A stretch of 64,000 nt of DNA from Ruminococcus callidus (GCF_020709055.1 NZ_JAJFCK010000011.1:23550-87549); one strand, 5' to 3'. Shown: positions 40,217 to 50,321, numbered from the stretch's first letter. The notes: a model not told the origin generated them from the letters alone. Numbers and translations are program-made.

Positions 40217-41017
40217 TTATTTTGCAAGTTCGTATGCACGCCTGGTGCAGTGGTCACAGGCATCCTGCACTACATCCGTCAGATTCCCCGCATAGAATCG
40301 ATCCAGACCGGCAAGAGTCGTTCCGCCGGGCGAGGATACCTGCCGAATCAGTTCTGCAATGGAGTAGCCGGAATCGGTGATCATTTTTGCAGAGCCGATC
40401 AGCGACTGCGCAAACAGTTCCTTTGCTACATCGCCAGAGAGTCCAACCTGTTCCGCATAGTCCAGAAATCCCTTGGCAAACAGATAGATGAACGCCGGAC
40501 TGCTGCCGTTAATTGCGATGATTTCCTTCATCTGTGCCGGTTCAATCACAGCAGTCATGCCGCAGGCATCGAAAATACGGCGTACAACAGCAAATTCTGC
40601 ATCCGATACCGGTGCTTCTGTGGCAAGTGCCGTTGCACCGCAGCCGAGAAGCAGCGGCGTGTTCGGCATGGCAAGAACAACTTTTGCGTTGGGTTTGGTC
40701 AGCTTTCGGATGTACTCCACGCCAATGCCGGCAGCAATGGAAACCAGCACAGTGTCCTCCGTGATGGCATCAGCAATGCGGGGCAGAACCTCATCAAATT
40801 TCTGCGGCTTGATTGCCAGAAAAAGATACTGCGAGGCTGCCGCAACTTCCGCTTCACTGCTGCATTTCTGTACGCCATAGGACGCCAGCGCATCCACCTT
40901 GGCAGCGGTCGGATTGTAGGCGTAAAGCTTTGTCTCCGATTTCATGCTGCTTCCGGCGATGCCTTTCAAAATGGCAGTCCCCATATTGCCGGTTCCGAGA
41001 AAACCAATTGTGTTCAT
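40217..41017 (-). CDS. proC: Pyrroline-5-carboxylate reductase
   Basis: A 266-residue NAD(P)H-dependent enzyme of proline synthesis. The Rossmann start is TIGFLGTGNMGTAILKGI; later blocks are FLAIKPQKFDEVLPRI, VLAMPNTPLLLGCGATAL and the C-terminal QVSSPGGTTLAGLDRF, the family signature. ATG at 41017 with AAAGGA upstream. It lies downstream of pfkA, separated by a terminator-like hairpin, so it may have its own start or depend on read-through. Confidence 0.96.
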   Translation of the reverse strand: MNTIGFLGTGNMGTAILKGIAGSSMKSETKLYAYNPTAAKVDALASYGVQKCSSEAEVAAASQYLFLAIKPQKFDEVLPRIADAITEDTVLVSIAAGIGVEYIRKLTKPNAKVVLAMPNTPLLLGCGATALATEAPVSDAEFAVVRRIFDACGMTAVIEPAQMKEIIAINGSSPAFIYLFAKGFLDYAEQVGLSGDVAKELFAQSLIGSAKMITDSGYSIAELIRQVSSPGGTTLAGLDRFYAGNLTDVVQDACDHCTRRAYELAK

Positions 41018-41040
41018 GTGAATCCACAGTCCTTTCTTGT

Positions 41041-41086
41041 AATAACAAAAGGAGCGCACAGATACCCCTTGGTATCCACACACTCC
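41041..41086 (-). terminator. Terminator-like hairpin behind pfkA
   Basis: On the minus strand GGAG...GATACC pairs with GGTATC...CTCC, with an unpaired middle, followed by TTTTGTTATT. Confidence 0.6.
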
Positions 41087-41121
41087 CCTGTATGAAAAAT
41101 GGTCGAAACCACATCTATTTC

Positions 41122-42084
41122 TTAGAATGCAACGTCTTCTGCAATGTGGTGCAGCTTTTCATCGTACGGCTTGGACATTGCCAGTGCTTCCTGAATGTCA
41201 AAGTCAACAATCTTGCCGCCCTGCATACCAACGACACGGTTGCCGATGCCCTGTTCCAGCAGCTCTACAGCATAGTAGCCCATTTCTGTTGCAACAACAC
41301 GGTCACGAACGGTCGGAGAACCGCCACGCTGTACGTGACCCAGAATGGTGGAACGAGATTCGATACCGGTCTTTTCTTGCAGCAGCTTTGCGATCTCATC
41401 TGCATGACCGATGTTTTCTGCCACAACGATGATGAAGTTCTGCTTGCCTCTTGCCTTGAATTCCAGCATCTTCTTTGCAATCTTATCCAGATCGTAAGGC
41501 ATTTCCTTTGTGATGATCTCCAGTGCGCCAGAAGCAACACCGGTGTTCACAGCGATGTAGCCAGCGCCACGACCCATAACCTCAACAACACTGCAACGAT
41601 AGTGAGACTGGCTGGTATCAGAAAGCTTGTCCATCAGTTCCATTGCTGTGTTCATTGCGGTATCATAACCAATGGTATACTCTGTGCAGGCAATATCGTT
41701 GTCGATGGTGCCCGGCAGACCAACACAGGCAATTCCGTGTGCGGACAGATCTGCTGCGCCACGGAACGAGCCGTCACCGCCGATGACAACCAGACCTTCC
41801 AGACCGTGCTTCTCGCAGTTTTCCTTTGCCAAGAGCACGCCGTCTTCTGTGCGGAATTCTGCGCTTCGTGCGGTATAGAGCATGGTACCGCCTCTCTGAA
41901 TGATGCCGGCTACGCTCAGCTCGTTCAGCGGCTCAATATCATCTTCAATCAAACCGCAGTAACCGCGCTTTACGCCGTACACATTCATGCCCTTTTTCAA
42001 TGCAGCGCGAACAACAGCACGTACTGCTGCGTTCATTCCAGGGGCATCGCCGCCGCTTGTTAATACACCAATCGTCTTAATCAT
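41122..42084 (-). CDS. pfkA: ATP-dependent 6-phosphofructokinase
   Basis: A 320-residue PfkA that phosphorylates fructose-6-phosphate. Motifs in order: VLTSGGDAPGMNAAVR (ATP site), VVIGGDGSFRGA, GLPGTIDNDIACTEYTIGYDTA with the catalytic Asp, CSVVEVMGRGAGYIA and LGHVQRGGSPTVRDRVVA. GGAGGAG lies 12 bases before the ATG at 42084. pfkA follows dnaE as in many clostridia but has its own promoter here. Confidence 0.97.
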   Translation of the reverse strand: MIKTIGVLTSGGDAPGMNAAVRAVVRAALKKGMNVYGVKRGYCGLIEDDIEPLNELSVAGIIQRGGTMLYTARSAEFRTEDGVLLAKENCEKHGLEGLVVIGGDGSFRGAADLSAHGIACVGLPGTIDNDIACTEYTIGYDTAMNTAMELMDKLSDTSQSHYRCSVVEVMGRGAGYIAVNTGVASGALEIITKEMPYDLDKIAKKMLEFKARGKQNFIIVVAENIGHADEIAKLLQEKTGIESRSTILGHVQRGGSPTVRDRVVATEMGYYAVELLEQGIGNRVVGMQGGKIVDFDIQEALAMSKPYDEKLHHIAEDVAF

Positions 42085-42199
42085 ACCGTATACAAACTCC
42101 TCCGCCGCATGGCAAAAAAATTGAAATGAAAAACAGAAACAAAGCCCCGATTCAGGAACGCTCTGCAACATCATCTGATTTCCACTTCACCTATATTCT

Positions 42200-42227
42200 A
42201 TTATACTGAAAAATCTCGTATTGTCAA
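42200..42227 (-). promoter_or_regulatory. Promoter of pfkA
   Basis: Minus strand TTGACA-N16-TATAAT, about 115 bases before the start codon. Confidence 0.78.
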
Positions 42228-42320
42228 GTGATTTCCTAAAAAGTTAACATGTTTTTGAGAAAATATAGCCGGAAATCCCCGAAAAACGGCGTCTTTCAAG
42301 GGAAAACACCTGTGTTTCCA

Positions 42321-44581
42321 TCACCTGTTTTTTCCAGCAGATGGCAGCAACAGACCGATTTGCTCGGCTGGAACGATGCGGCAAAGAGCTGCATCGACTG
42401 TTTCCGTCAGGGCAAGCATGCATGGAACTTTTGGGGAAACTGTGCGTTTCTGATCCGTCAGGTAAAAGCAAACCGGAACTTTCCCTGGAAATTTCGCAGA
42501 GAGTGCAGCAATTTTTTGGAAAGCATCCCGTGCTGTTGACGGCAGCTTGAAGCACAGCCGGCTCTGCGGAAACAGCTGCCGAATCTCCTCAGTTGTCAGA
42601 ATGCTCTCGCAGCGAACGCTGACCCGCTCTTCTTTTTGGGTGATTTTGCCTCGTATCCAAAGGGTCGCCTGTCTTTTCAGCTTGGGACGCACATCCGGAT
42701 ACAGATTCGGAAAAACCACGCAATCTGCTGTGCCAGTGCGATCTTCGCAGGTGAGAAAGCACATGCTTCCGCCCTGTCGGGTGGTGTGCTTTCGGACGTT
42801 TTGCAGCGTTACCAGCAGGAATACGGACGCATTGTCCGGCAGTTCCGGTAGTGCAGCAGCCTGCTGGACATGGAGCAGCCGTCCCAGCCAGTCCAATTGC
42901 TGAAGCGGATGACTGGAAAAATAGAAGCCCATGCTGTCGTGTTCCAGCTGCATCAGTTCCTCAGCAGAATATTCTGCCACATACGGAATTTGTATCAAAT
43001 CCGCAGCAGTGCTATCATCTGCGCCGCCAAACAGATTCATCTGTCCGGTCATCACTCGATTTTGTGCGTCCCGGCAGAATGCCATCACCTGTTCTGCACT
43101 CTGCCGCATTTGCTGCCGATTCAGACCAAGTTCATCCAGCGCACCGCAGCAGATCAGGCTGTCCAGCGCCTGTCTGTTCAGACCGAGCGGAAGCGTGCGG
43201 CGGCAAAAGTCCTGCAGCCCTGTGAATGCGCCTGCTTTGGAGCGTTCCTGTACCATGGCTTCCAGAAAACCACGTCCCAGATTGCGGACAGCCAGCATAC
43301 CGAATTGAATCTGATGATTCTGCGGCAGGAAATCCACACCGCTTCGGTTGACGTGCGGCGGAAGTACCTCCACGCCGGCACTCTGGCAGGCGGACAGATA
43401 TTCCATCACTTTTTCCGTCTCTCCCATGACACTGGTGAGCAGTGCAGCCATGTATTCCGCAAAGTAATGGCATTTCAGATATGCCGTTTGGTACGCCAGT
43501 GTTGCATAGGCGACGGCGTGCGATTTGTTAAATGCATAGGATGCAAAAGCGGAGATCTCATCGAAAATGGCGTTGGCAGTTTCAGCCGGAACGCCGTTTG
43601 CCACAGCACCGCAGCAGGGAGATGTGCCGTCCTTGCCATCGCAGCCATAGATGAATACCTGACGTTCCCGCTCCATCTCCTCTTTCATCTTTTTGGACAT
43701 GGCGTGGCGCACAGTGTCTGCTCTGCCATAGGAGTACCCTGACAGAACTCGGCAGATTTCCATGACCTGTTCCTGATAGATCATACAGCCATAAGTCGGC
43801 CGCAAAATCGGTTCCAGCAGCGGGTGCGCATAGGTGATTTTTTCCGGTTCCTGACGGTTCGCCAAATACCGGTCAATGGAAGAGCGTGGTCCGGGGCGAT
43901 AGAGCGACAGTGCAATGGTCAAGTCCACCAAATTTTGCGGACGGAGCCGTTTGAGGATGCTGCGCATTCCTGCGCTTTCGAACTGGAATACCCCAGTCGT
44001 GTCCCCTTTTGACATCATAGCATAGACAGCGCTGTCGTGCAGGGAAATCTTGTCCAGTGAAAATGCCGGCTGCTGCTTTTGGATGGAAAGCACACAGTCG
44101 TGGATGATGGAGAGATTTCGCAGCCCCAGAAAATCAAACTTGAGCAGTCCCAGTTTTTCCAGGACTTTCATGGGATACTGCGTGATGACGATGTTGTCAT
44201 TTTTTTGCAGCGGTACCAGCTCCACGATGGGAAACGCAGAGATCAGCACACCAGCAGCGTGGGTGGAAGCATGCCGCGGCATACCCTCCAGCTGCATTGC
44301 CATATCCAGCAGCTGATGCGCAGACGAATCCGTTTCATAGAGTTTGCGCAGCTCTGCACCATCTTCTTTTTCCGCCATTGCCTCGGCAATGGTGTTTCGT
44401 GGGTCAATGTGCTTGGTAATCTGATCGCACAGGGCATAGGGAACGCCCAGCGCACGTCCGGTGTCCTTTACCGCAGCACGTGCTTTGAGAAAGTCGAACG
44501 TGATGATCTCAGAGACACGATCGGCACCGTATTTGGAAACCACATATTCCTTTACTTTTTGGCGGCCTTCTACGCCAAAAT
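42321..44581 (-). CDS. dnaE: DNA polymerase III alpha subunit, exon 2
   Basis: The 3' exon of dnaE: two bases completing Asp405 followed by 753 codons including the stop. It begins (D)FGVEGRQKVKEYVVSKYGADRVSEIITFDFLKARAAVKDTGRALG, the palm region just after the catalytic PDFDID. Fingers and tau-binding parts follow (TGVFQFESAGMRSILKRLRP, LYRPGP, PTYGCMIYQEQVMEICRVLSGYSYGRADTVRHAMSKKM, FNKSHAVAYATLAYQTAYLKCHYFAEYMAALLTS). The end has the OB domain (VFLLVTLQNVRKHTTRQGGSMCFLTCEDRTGT). In unspliced DNA this frame is preceded by about 30 codons of intron sequence that have no relation to DnaE. Spliced product: 1157 residues, a normal DnaE1 length. Confidence 0.93.
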
Positions 44582-45234
44582 ATCGTGATAGGTAAGAGTT
44601 TGGAGCAAGGATTCCCCTGCCTCTCCGTCTTTTCCCCCACGCCACACCGTGCGTGCGGCTTTCACCGCACACGGCGTTCCATCGGAATGCACCATCCCGA
44701 CTGGTGGCTGTTGCTCCGCTCCCATTACAGGAGTTTCCACGCTCGTGCCACCGCTTTCACGGCAGATGAAGGAGGCTTATTTTCTTCGTCCCCCAAACAG
44801 ATATCCGCTCTGCCGCTTCCGACGTTCCGCTGTCCCTATCTTCTCTTATTCACACGTAGACCCCCGCTATTACCATGCAGTTCCTCCGCCGCCTGTAACG
44901 GCGCAGGGCATTTCATAACATCGTGTTTACTCCGCCCCAAAATGCATGGCATTTCATTCGCAGGTTCGTCAGTGCTTAATGCACATTCTGATCCTATGTG
45001 ATTTCAGCACCTCGAAAGGCGCAAAGACCTCCGAAGTATCATCCGCCGACTTAGGCGAACTTCCTCCGACTCCAGCGGGCTTCACACCGCCAACCGGCAG
45101 CATGCCGCAGTTTCAGGTGGCCATTTCCGGACGTTACTCCATCATTCTGACCATCGGGACAGCAGTTCTCCGTTTTCAGACTGCTATGTATTCTGAAAAC
45201 GTGTCCTGCCTTTTCAACAGAAAACGTCTCGCAC
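44582..45234 (-). mobile_element. Group II intron without maturase gene, inserted in dnaE
   Basis: A 653-base intron. The minus strand starts GTGCGAGACG at 45234 and ends ...CACGAT at 44582, i.e. GTGYG...AY ends. Domain V lies at about 44643-44679: GCCGTG-TGCGGTGAAAGCCGCA-CG-CACGG, with GAAA tetraloop and two-base bulge. Domain VI follows (about 44590-44640). A candidate EBS1, CGATGTTA (44916-44923), pairs over 8 bp (two G-U) with TGACATTG, the last 8 bases of exon 1. Removing exactly these bases rejoins Asp-Ile-Asp-Phe in frame. No reverse transcriptase/maturase frame is inside, so splicing in the cell must be self-sufficient or helped in trans. Confidence 0.9.
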
Positions 45235-46447
45235 CAATGTCAAAATCCGGCATGCTTCCACGCTCCGGATTGAGAAAGCGCTCAAAAAGTAAGTGATACG
45301 GAAGCGGGTCGATTTGCGTAATGCCCATACAATAGGCACAGATGCTCCCCGCTCCGGAACCTCTTCCCGGCCCCACGGGGATGCCCTGCTTCCGTGCATA
45401 CGTGATGTAATCCCAGACGATCAGGAAATAATCCACGTAGCCCATCTCCTGAATCACTGCGATTTCCTTTTTCATGCGTGCCACGGCTTCTTGCGGCGGC
45501 GGGTTACCGTACCGCTGCCGCAAACCGCTGCGGCACAATTGCAGGAAAAGATTCTGGCAATCCTCCACGCCGTCCATGCGGAACTTTGGCAGGTGCAAAG
45601 TACCGTCCAGCTGAAATGCAACGTGGCACCTTGCAGCGATTTGAGAGGTATTGGTGATTGCTTCCGGAACAGAGGCAAACAGCGCCTGCATTTCCGCAGT
45701 GGATTTCAGATAAAATTCATCGTTGGCAAATTCCATTCGATTTGGGTCATGAATGGTTTTTCCGGTTTGGATGCAGAGCAGCACCTGCTGCATCTGCGCA
45801 TCCTTTTTCCGCAGATAATGAGCATCGTTGGTTGCTGCAAGCGGGATTCCGGTTTCCCTGGAAATGCGGATCAGCTGCGGCAAATTCTGGCGTTCCTCCG
45901 GCAGCCCGTGATCCTGAAGTTCCAGAAAGAAGTTCCCTGCGCCAAACAACGCCTGATAGCGCAGTGCCGTTGCTTTTGCCTCGTCATAACGGCCGGCAGA
46001 GAGCAGCCGTGGAATTTCTCCGGCAAGGCAGGCGGACAGACAGATCAGCCCCTCGTGGTACTGGCTTAGCAGTTCCCAGTCCACCCGTGGCTTGCGGTAG
46101 AAGCCCTCAATGCTGGCGAGAGAGACCAGCCGGACGAGGTTCTGATAGCCGGTATTGTTCTCGCAGAGCAAGATCAAGTGGTAGCTTTTCGCATCCAGCG
46201 AATGTTCCCGATCGTGTCGTGTTCGCTGCGCCACGTATACCTCACATCCCAGAATGGGGCGAATGCCAGCCGCCGTCGCTGCCTCATAAAACGGAATTAC
46301 GCCATACATCACGCCGTGGTCGGTCAGTGCGACTGCGGTTTGCCCCAACGCTTTGACCTGCTGTACCAGTTCCGTGATACGGCAGGCGCCGTCCAGCAAA
46401 CTATATTCGCTGTGCACATGCAAATGGACGAAAGCATCATTTTTCAT
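45235..46447 (-). CDS. dnaE: DNA polymerase III alpha subunit, exon 1
   Basis: The 5' exon: 404 codons plus the first G of codon 405. The N-terminal PHP domain starts with [19 protein letters not shown] and [11 protein letters not shown]. The polymerase part has [60 protein letters not shown]. It ends inside the catalytic motif, between Ile404 and Asp405 (the E. coli D401/D403 pair corresponds to D403/D405 here). Without splicing, translation would continue into the intron for 19 codons and stop, giving an inactive fragment. The start overlaps whiA by 11 bases. Confidence 0.93.
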
Positions 46448-47348
46448 GGCTTCTCAACTCCTTCGCAATTGCTGCGATTTTTTGAAAGCGGTGGTTGACG
46501 CCAGAACGCCCGATGGGAACGGAGAGCATCTCCCCCAGTTCTTTCAGGCTGAGTTCCGGATTTTCCAGCCGAAGCTGTGCCAGCTCCCGCAATTCCTCCG
46601 GCAGTGTTTCCATTCGGTTGCAGCGGATGATCCAAAGGATGTCCTCCGTCTGCCGCATGGCAGCGCTGACCACCTTATCAATGTTGGCTTCGTCGCAATT
46701 CCGAATGCGGTTAGCACGGTTGCGCATGTCCTTTCGAATTTTGATGTTCATCAGTTCGATGGTGCATTGCTGTGCGCCCATGTAGGTCAGCGTGTCCTCG
46801 ATGTGCTCGCTGTCCTTTAGATAGAGTACGTACATGTTTTTGCGAAAGACCTGCCCACCCCTGACACCAATGGTGAGCAATAGCTTTTGCAGATCGTTGC
46901 AAAGCAGCTCGGACGGCGTGTTAAACTCCAAATGGTAGCCTTTGTTTGGATCGATAACGCTGCCGCAGCTGAAAAAAACGCCTGCCAAAAAAGAGCTCAG
47001 GCTGTTGTTTACCAAGTTGGAGAGGTTGATCTCCCGATTTTCCGGAGAAATATGGTAGGTGCTGCAAATCTGCTGGATTTGTGCAGGGTCGGAAATGGTG
47101 AAGCTATACATAGATTGCGCATTTCCCCGTGTCGTCACACGGACATCCGGTTTCAAAACCGTCTGAAAAACCGCATGAAACAGCGTGGGGATAAGCTCCG
47201 CAAAGACAGGGCTTTCACTTTGCAGAATGATCTGCTGCCCATGGAACGTCCGGCAGTAGAGCAGGATGCCGTATAGACAAGCAAACTTCCGGTCACGGTC
47301 TGTGATGCTCCTTGCAATCTCCTCCCGCACTTCGTTTGAGAATGACAA
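46437..47348 (-). CDS. whiA: Sporulation/division regulator WhiA
   Basis: A 303-residue DNA-binding protein with an N-terminal homing-endonuclease-like domain ([37 protein letters not shown]) and a C-terminal helix-turn-helix ([36 protein letters not shown]). In Bacillus it affects division and chromosome segregation. The start is TTG at 47348 with GGGAGG 10 bases upstream. It follows rapZ by 30 bases. The gluconeogenesis factor gene yvcK, usually between rapZ and whiA, is absent. Confidence 0.94.
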   Translation of the reverse strand: MSFSNEVREEIARSITDRDRKFACLYGILLYCRTFHGQQIILQSESPVFAELIPTLFHAVFQTVLKPDVRVTTRGNAQSMYSFTISDPAQIQQICSTYHISPENREINLSNLVNNSLSSFLAGVFFSCGSVIDPNKGYHLEFNTPSELLCNDLQKLLLTIGVRGGQVFRKNMYVLYLKDSEHIEDTLTYMGAQQCTIELMNIKIRKDMRNRANRIRNCDEANIDKVVSAAMRQTEDILWIIRCNRMETLPEELRELAQLRLENPELSLKELGEMLSVPIGRSGVNHRFQKIAAIAKELRSHEK

Positions 47349-47378
47349 TGTTGTGATACCTCCCTTCGAAACAAGTGC

Positions 47379-48266
47379 TCAAGGGCGGTCTTTCCCGATA
47401 TCCCGGTGCTGTTTTACCACGTGCATTCCCTTGGAAATGAGATAATCTCCAATCAGTTCGGTGAAGGTGATGGAACGGTGCTTTCCGCCGGTACAGCCAA
47501 AGGCGATGACCAGACGGCTCTTTCCTTCCTGAATATAGAGCGGAATCAGAAAATCCAGCAGGTCTTTCAGCTTCTGCAAGAGAATCTGGGACTGCTCGAA
47601 TTTCATGACATAGTCCTGCACGCATGCTTCGCAGCCCGTGTGATGCCGCAGCTCTTCAATGTAGTACGGATTGGGCAAGCAGCGAACATCGAATACCAGA
47701 TCGGATTCCGTGGAAACGCCGTACTTAAACCCAAAGGAAGTGACCTTGATGGAGAGAAAGTCGGAGGAGTTCTCCAGAAAGATTTCCCGAATCTGTTTTT
47801 TCAGCTGGGACGCAGAAAAATAGGAGGTTTCAATGTAATAGTCGGCAATTCCCTTAACCGGAAGAAGCTGCTGGCGCTCGTAGGCAATGGCATCGTGCAG
47901 GCAGCCGCGGAACTTTTCGTCCAGCGGATGCTTCCGGCGAGTTTCCTTATAGCGCTTGATGAGCACCTCGTCAGCTGCCTCGATATAGAGAATCTTGACA
48001 TCCAGATCTCCCTGCCGTTCCAGCTCCACCAGCACATGATAGGCATCTGTAAACATATCGCCGGAGCGCAGATCGGCTGCGATTGCCAGCTTTTTTAGGT
48101 GGTTCTCCGACTCCCGACAGATCTCCACGAATTTTCCGATGAGCTGCGGCGGCAAATTATCAATGCAATAGTATCCGATATCCTCCAGAACATCCATGAC
48201 ACAAGACTTTCCGGAACCGGACATCCCCGTTACAATCACCACATGCATACGTTTCTTTTTCTGCAT
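47379..48266 (-). CDS. rapZ: RNase adapter/nucleotide-binding protein RapZ (YvcJ)
   Basis: A 295-residue protein. The P-loop GMSGSGKS is at residues 14-21, then ALEDIGYYCIDNLPP, VKVTSFGFKYGVSTESDLVFDVRCLPNPYY and GCTGGKHRSITFTE, the signature of the RapZ C-terminal domain. In E. coli it directs RNase E to small RNAs controlling GlmS; in Firmicutes it binds nucleotides and has a less clear role. GGGAAG precedes the ATG. murB is 15 bases upstream. Confidence 0.95.
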   Translation of the reverse strand: MQKKKRMHVVIVTGMSGSGKSCVMDVLEDIGYYCIDNLPPQLIGKFVEICRESENHLKKLAIAADLRSGDMFTDAYHVLVELERQGDLDVKILYIEAADEVLIKRYKETRRKHPLDEKFRGCLHDAIAYERQQLLPVKGIADYYIETSYFSASQLKKQIREIFLENSSDFLSIKVTSFGFKYGVSTESDLVFDVRCLPNPYYIEELRHHTGCEACVQDYVMKFEQSQILLQKLKDLLDFLIPLYIQEGKSRLVIAFGCTGGKHRSITFTELIGDYLISKGMHVVKQHRDIGKDRP

Positions 48267-48281
48267 AGTTTCACTTCCCTT

Positions 48282-49199
48282 TCAGACAGACGGGTCTCCC
48301 AAAATCACCGGTTCCAGTTCCAGCTGGTAGCCGGTCTTTTCCTGAACCGTCTGCTTGACATAATCGCACAGCTCCAGCACATCGTGGCAGGTGGCCTTTC
48401 CGGTATTCACCACAAAGCCGGCGTGTTTCTTGCTGACCTGTGCATCTCCCACGCTCGCACCTTTCAGGCCGCACTGGTCGATGAGGAAAGACGCATAATT
48501 TCCAACCGGACGGCGGAATGTGCTTCCGGCGCTGGGCAGTTCCAGCGGCTGTTTGGCACGCCGTTTCCCCAGCAGGTCATCCATCTCTTCCTTGATCTCG
48601 CCGTACTTGCCCTGAGAGAGCTGAAGCGTCATTCCGGTAATGATGCAATGGCGGTCCTGAAAGACGCTGGTTCGATAGCCAAGCTGCATTTCCTCTTTGG
48701 ACACCGTAGAGAGCGTGCCGTTTTCGTCCATGCACTCCGCAGAGATGATGATGTCAGACATCTCCCTGCCATAAGCGCCGGCGTTCATGTAGAGCGCACC
48801 GCCCACAGTTCCGGGGATTCCGGCGAGACACTCCATGCCGGTCAGAGATTCTTCCAGCGCAAATTTTCCGATGCGTGCCAGCGTTGCGCCGGCCTCGCAG
48901 TGCAGGCGGTCGTTCTCCCGTGTGATCTTGGAAAAGTCACGTCCCAGATGCAGCACGATTCCCGGAAATCCGCTGTCTGCGGCGAGGACATTGCTTCCGT
49001 TTCCGAGAATGGTGTAGGCACTGCCCGTACGGCGGCAGTAGGCAAGCAGCTTTTTCAGCGTTTCTGCACTGTTGACGTTTACAAATGCGGTGCAGGCACC
49101 GCCGATTCGAAATGTTGTGTGATTCCGAAGCGGCTCTGCATACAGAACACTGCAGCCGCAAGTCTCGCAGAGCGCAGTGAATTCATGTAATTCGTTCAT
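48282..49199 (-). CDS. murB: UDP-N-acetylenolpyruvoylglucosamine reductase
   Basis: A 305-residue FAD enzyme that makes UDP-MurNAc for peptidoglycan. FAD-binding blocks are LRNHTTFRIGGACTAFV and YTILGNGSNVLAADSGFPGIVL. Then LAGIPGTVGGALYMNAGAYGREMSD, GYRTSVFQDRHCII and SAGSTFRRPVGNYASFLIDQCGLKG with the catalytic Ser, and a C-terminal KKHAGFVVNTGKAT. It is a type II-like MurB by the compact loop. GGAGAA precedes the ATG at 49199. A 129-base gap to hprK holds no recognised gene. Confidence 0.95.
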   Translation of the reverse strand: MNELHEFTALCETCGCSVLYAEPLRNHTTFRIGGACTAFVNVNSAETLKKLLAYCRRTGSAYTILGNGSNVLAADSGFPGIVLHLGRDFSKITRENDRLHCEAGATLARIGKFALEESLTGMECLAGIPGTVGGALYMNAGAYGREMSDIIISAECMDENGTLSTVSKEEMQLGYRTSVFQDRHCIITGMTLQLSQGKYGEIKEEMDDLLGKRRAKQPLELPSAGSTFRRPVGNYASFLIDQCGLKGASVGDAQVSKKHAGFVVNTGKATCHDVLELCDYVKQTVQEKTGYQLELEPVILGDPSV

Positions 49200-49328
49200 G
49201 CTTGTTCTCCAAACTTGATGCAAAGTGTCTGCCTTGCCACATGTCCGTGGAAATACGCAGGCACCTTTTGAGTTCGATGTTTGTATTTTGTCACAATACC
49301 AATGATTTATTCTTCGAAATACATCCCA

Positions 49329-50288
49329 TTAGAATGCGTCGTAATTCTTGACAACTTCCTTCGATTCCATATCCAGACCAAGCTGATCCAGCAGTTCGGT
49401 GGCAGCATTGTAGCCCATTTTTTTCTGACGGTTGTTCATTGCGGCGACCTCCAGAATGACAGCGAGGTTTCTGCCAGGCTTTACCGGAATGGTCAGGGAA
49501 GGAATCTTGACGCCCAGAATGGAGACAAACTGCGTGTCTACGCCCATTCTGTCGTAGATTTTTTCCGGGTTCCACTGCTCCATCTCCACGACAAGCTCGA
49601 TCTTCTCTGTATTTTTGACAGCGCCGATACCGAACAGACGGCGTGCGTTGATGATACCGATGCCACGCAGTTCCAGGAAATGGCGGATGTTATCCGGCGA
49701 GCTTCCCACCAGACTGATGTTCGAAACCTTTCGAATCTCCACCGCATCGTCTGCCACCAGACGATGCCCACGCTTTACCAGCTCAATGGCAGTTTCGCTC
49801 TTTCCGACGCCGCTTTCACCTGTGATGAAAACGCCTTCGCCGTAAATCTCGATGAGCACGCCGTGGCGTGTGATACGGGGTGCCAGATTCAGGTTCAGAA
49901 AAGCAATCAGACCGGCAATGAAATTGGAGGTGCTCTCCTTACTGCGCAGCAGCGGAATGCCGTACTTTTGGGCAAGATCCAGCATTTCCGAGAAATACGG
50001 CAGTTCCCGTGCAATAATCAGCGCAGGGATGTGACGGGACATCAGCATATCCAGACGCTGGGTACGGGTTTCCTCATCGATGGTGGACAGATAGGCGAAC
50101 TCCATTTTTCCGATGATCTGCATTCTCTCCGGATTGAAGTACTCGTAAAATCCCATGAGCTGTAAGCCCGGACGGGTGACATCGTTTTCATCGATCAGAA
50201 TTTCGCCCGGATCCTTGGGCATATAGATGGTTTCCAAATTGAATTCTTTAATAATTTCGGCTAAAGATACCGTGAATTTACCGGCCAT
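49329..50288 (-). CDS. hprK: HPr kinase/phosphorylase
   Basis: A 319-residue bifunctional sensor enzyme that phosphorylates Ser46 of HPr in carbon catabolite control. The N-terminal domain is followed by the P-loop GESGVGKS at residues 157-164 and the capping signature IELRGIGIINARRLFG (RELRGIGIIN in relatives). ATG at 50288 is preceded by GAGGAG at good spacing. It heads the conserved hprK-murB-rapZ-whiA-dnaE series; the neighbour upstream is the DUF4015-like gene, 33 bases away. Confidence 0.95.
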   Translation of the reverse strand: MAGKFTVSLAEIIKEFNLETIYMPKDPGEILIDENDVTRPGLQLMGFYEYFNPERMQIIGKMEFAYLSTIDEETRTQRLDMLMSRHIPALIIARELPYFSEMLDLAQKYGIPLLRSKESTSNFIAGLIAFLNLNLAPRITRHGVLIEIYGEGVFITGESGVGKSETAIELVKRGHRLVADDAVEIRKVSNISLVGSSPDNIRHFLELRGIGIINARRLFGIGAVKNTEKIELVVEMEQWNPEKIYDRMGVDTQFVSILGVKIPSLTIPVKPGRNLAVILEVAAMNNRQKKMGYNAATELLDQLGLDMESKEVVKNYDAF

Positions 50289-50321
50289 ACCGATCACTCC
50301 TCTATTTTTGATGTTATTGTG

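Noticed and set aside
40813..42063. Long plus-strand reading frame opposite proC and pfkA
   Set aside because: Antisense to two well-identified enzymes; composition is that of a shadow frame.
44585..45296. Small plus-strand frames within the dnaE intron
   Set aside because: They run opposite to intron domains, show no reverse-transcriptase or endonuclease motifs and have no ribosome sites.
42321..46447. dnaE as a pseudogene broken by frameshift or insertion
   Set aside because: The insert has group II intron ends and domain V, and its exact removal gives one continuous, full-length DnaE frame.
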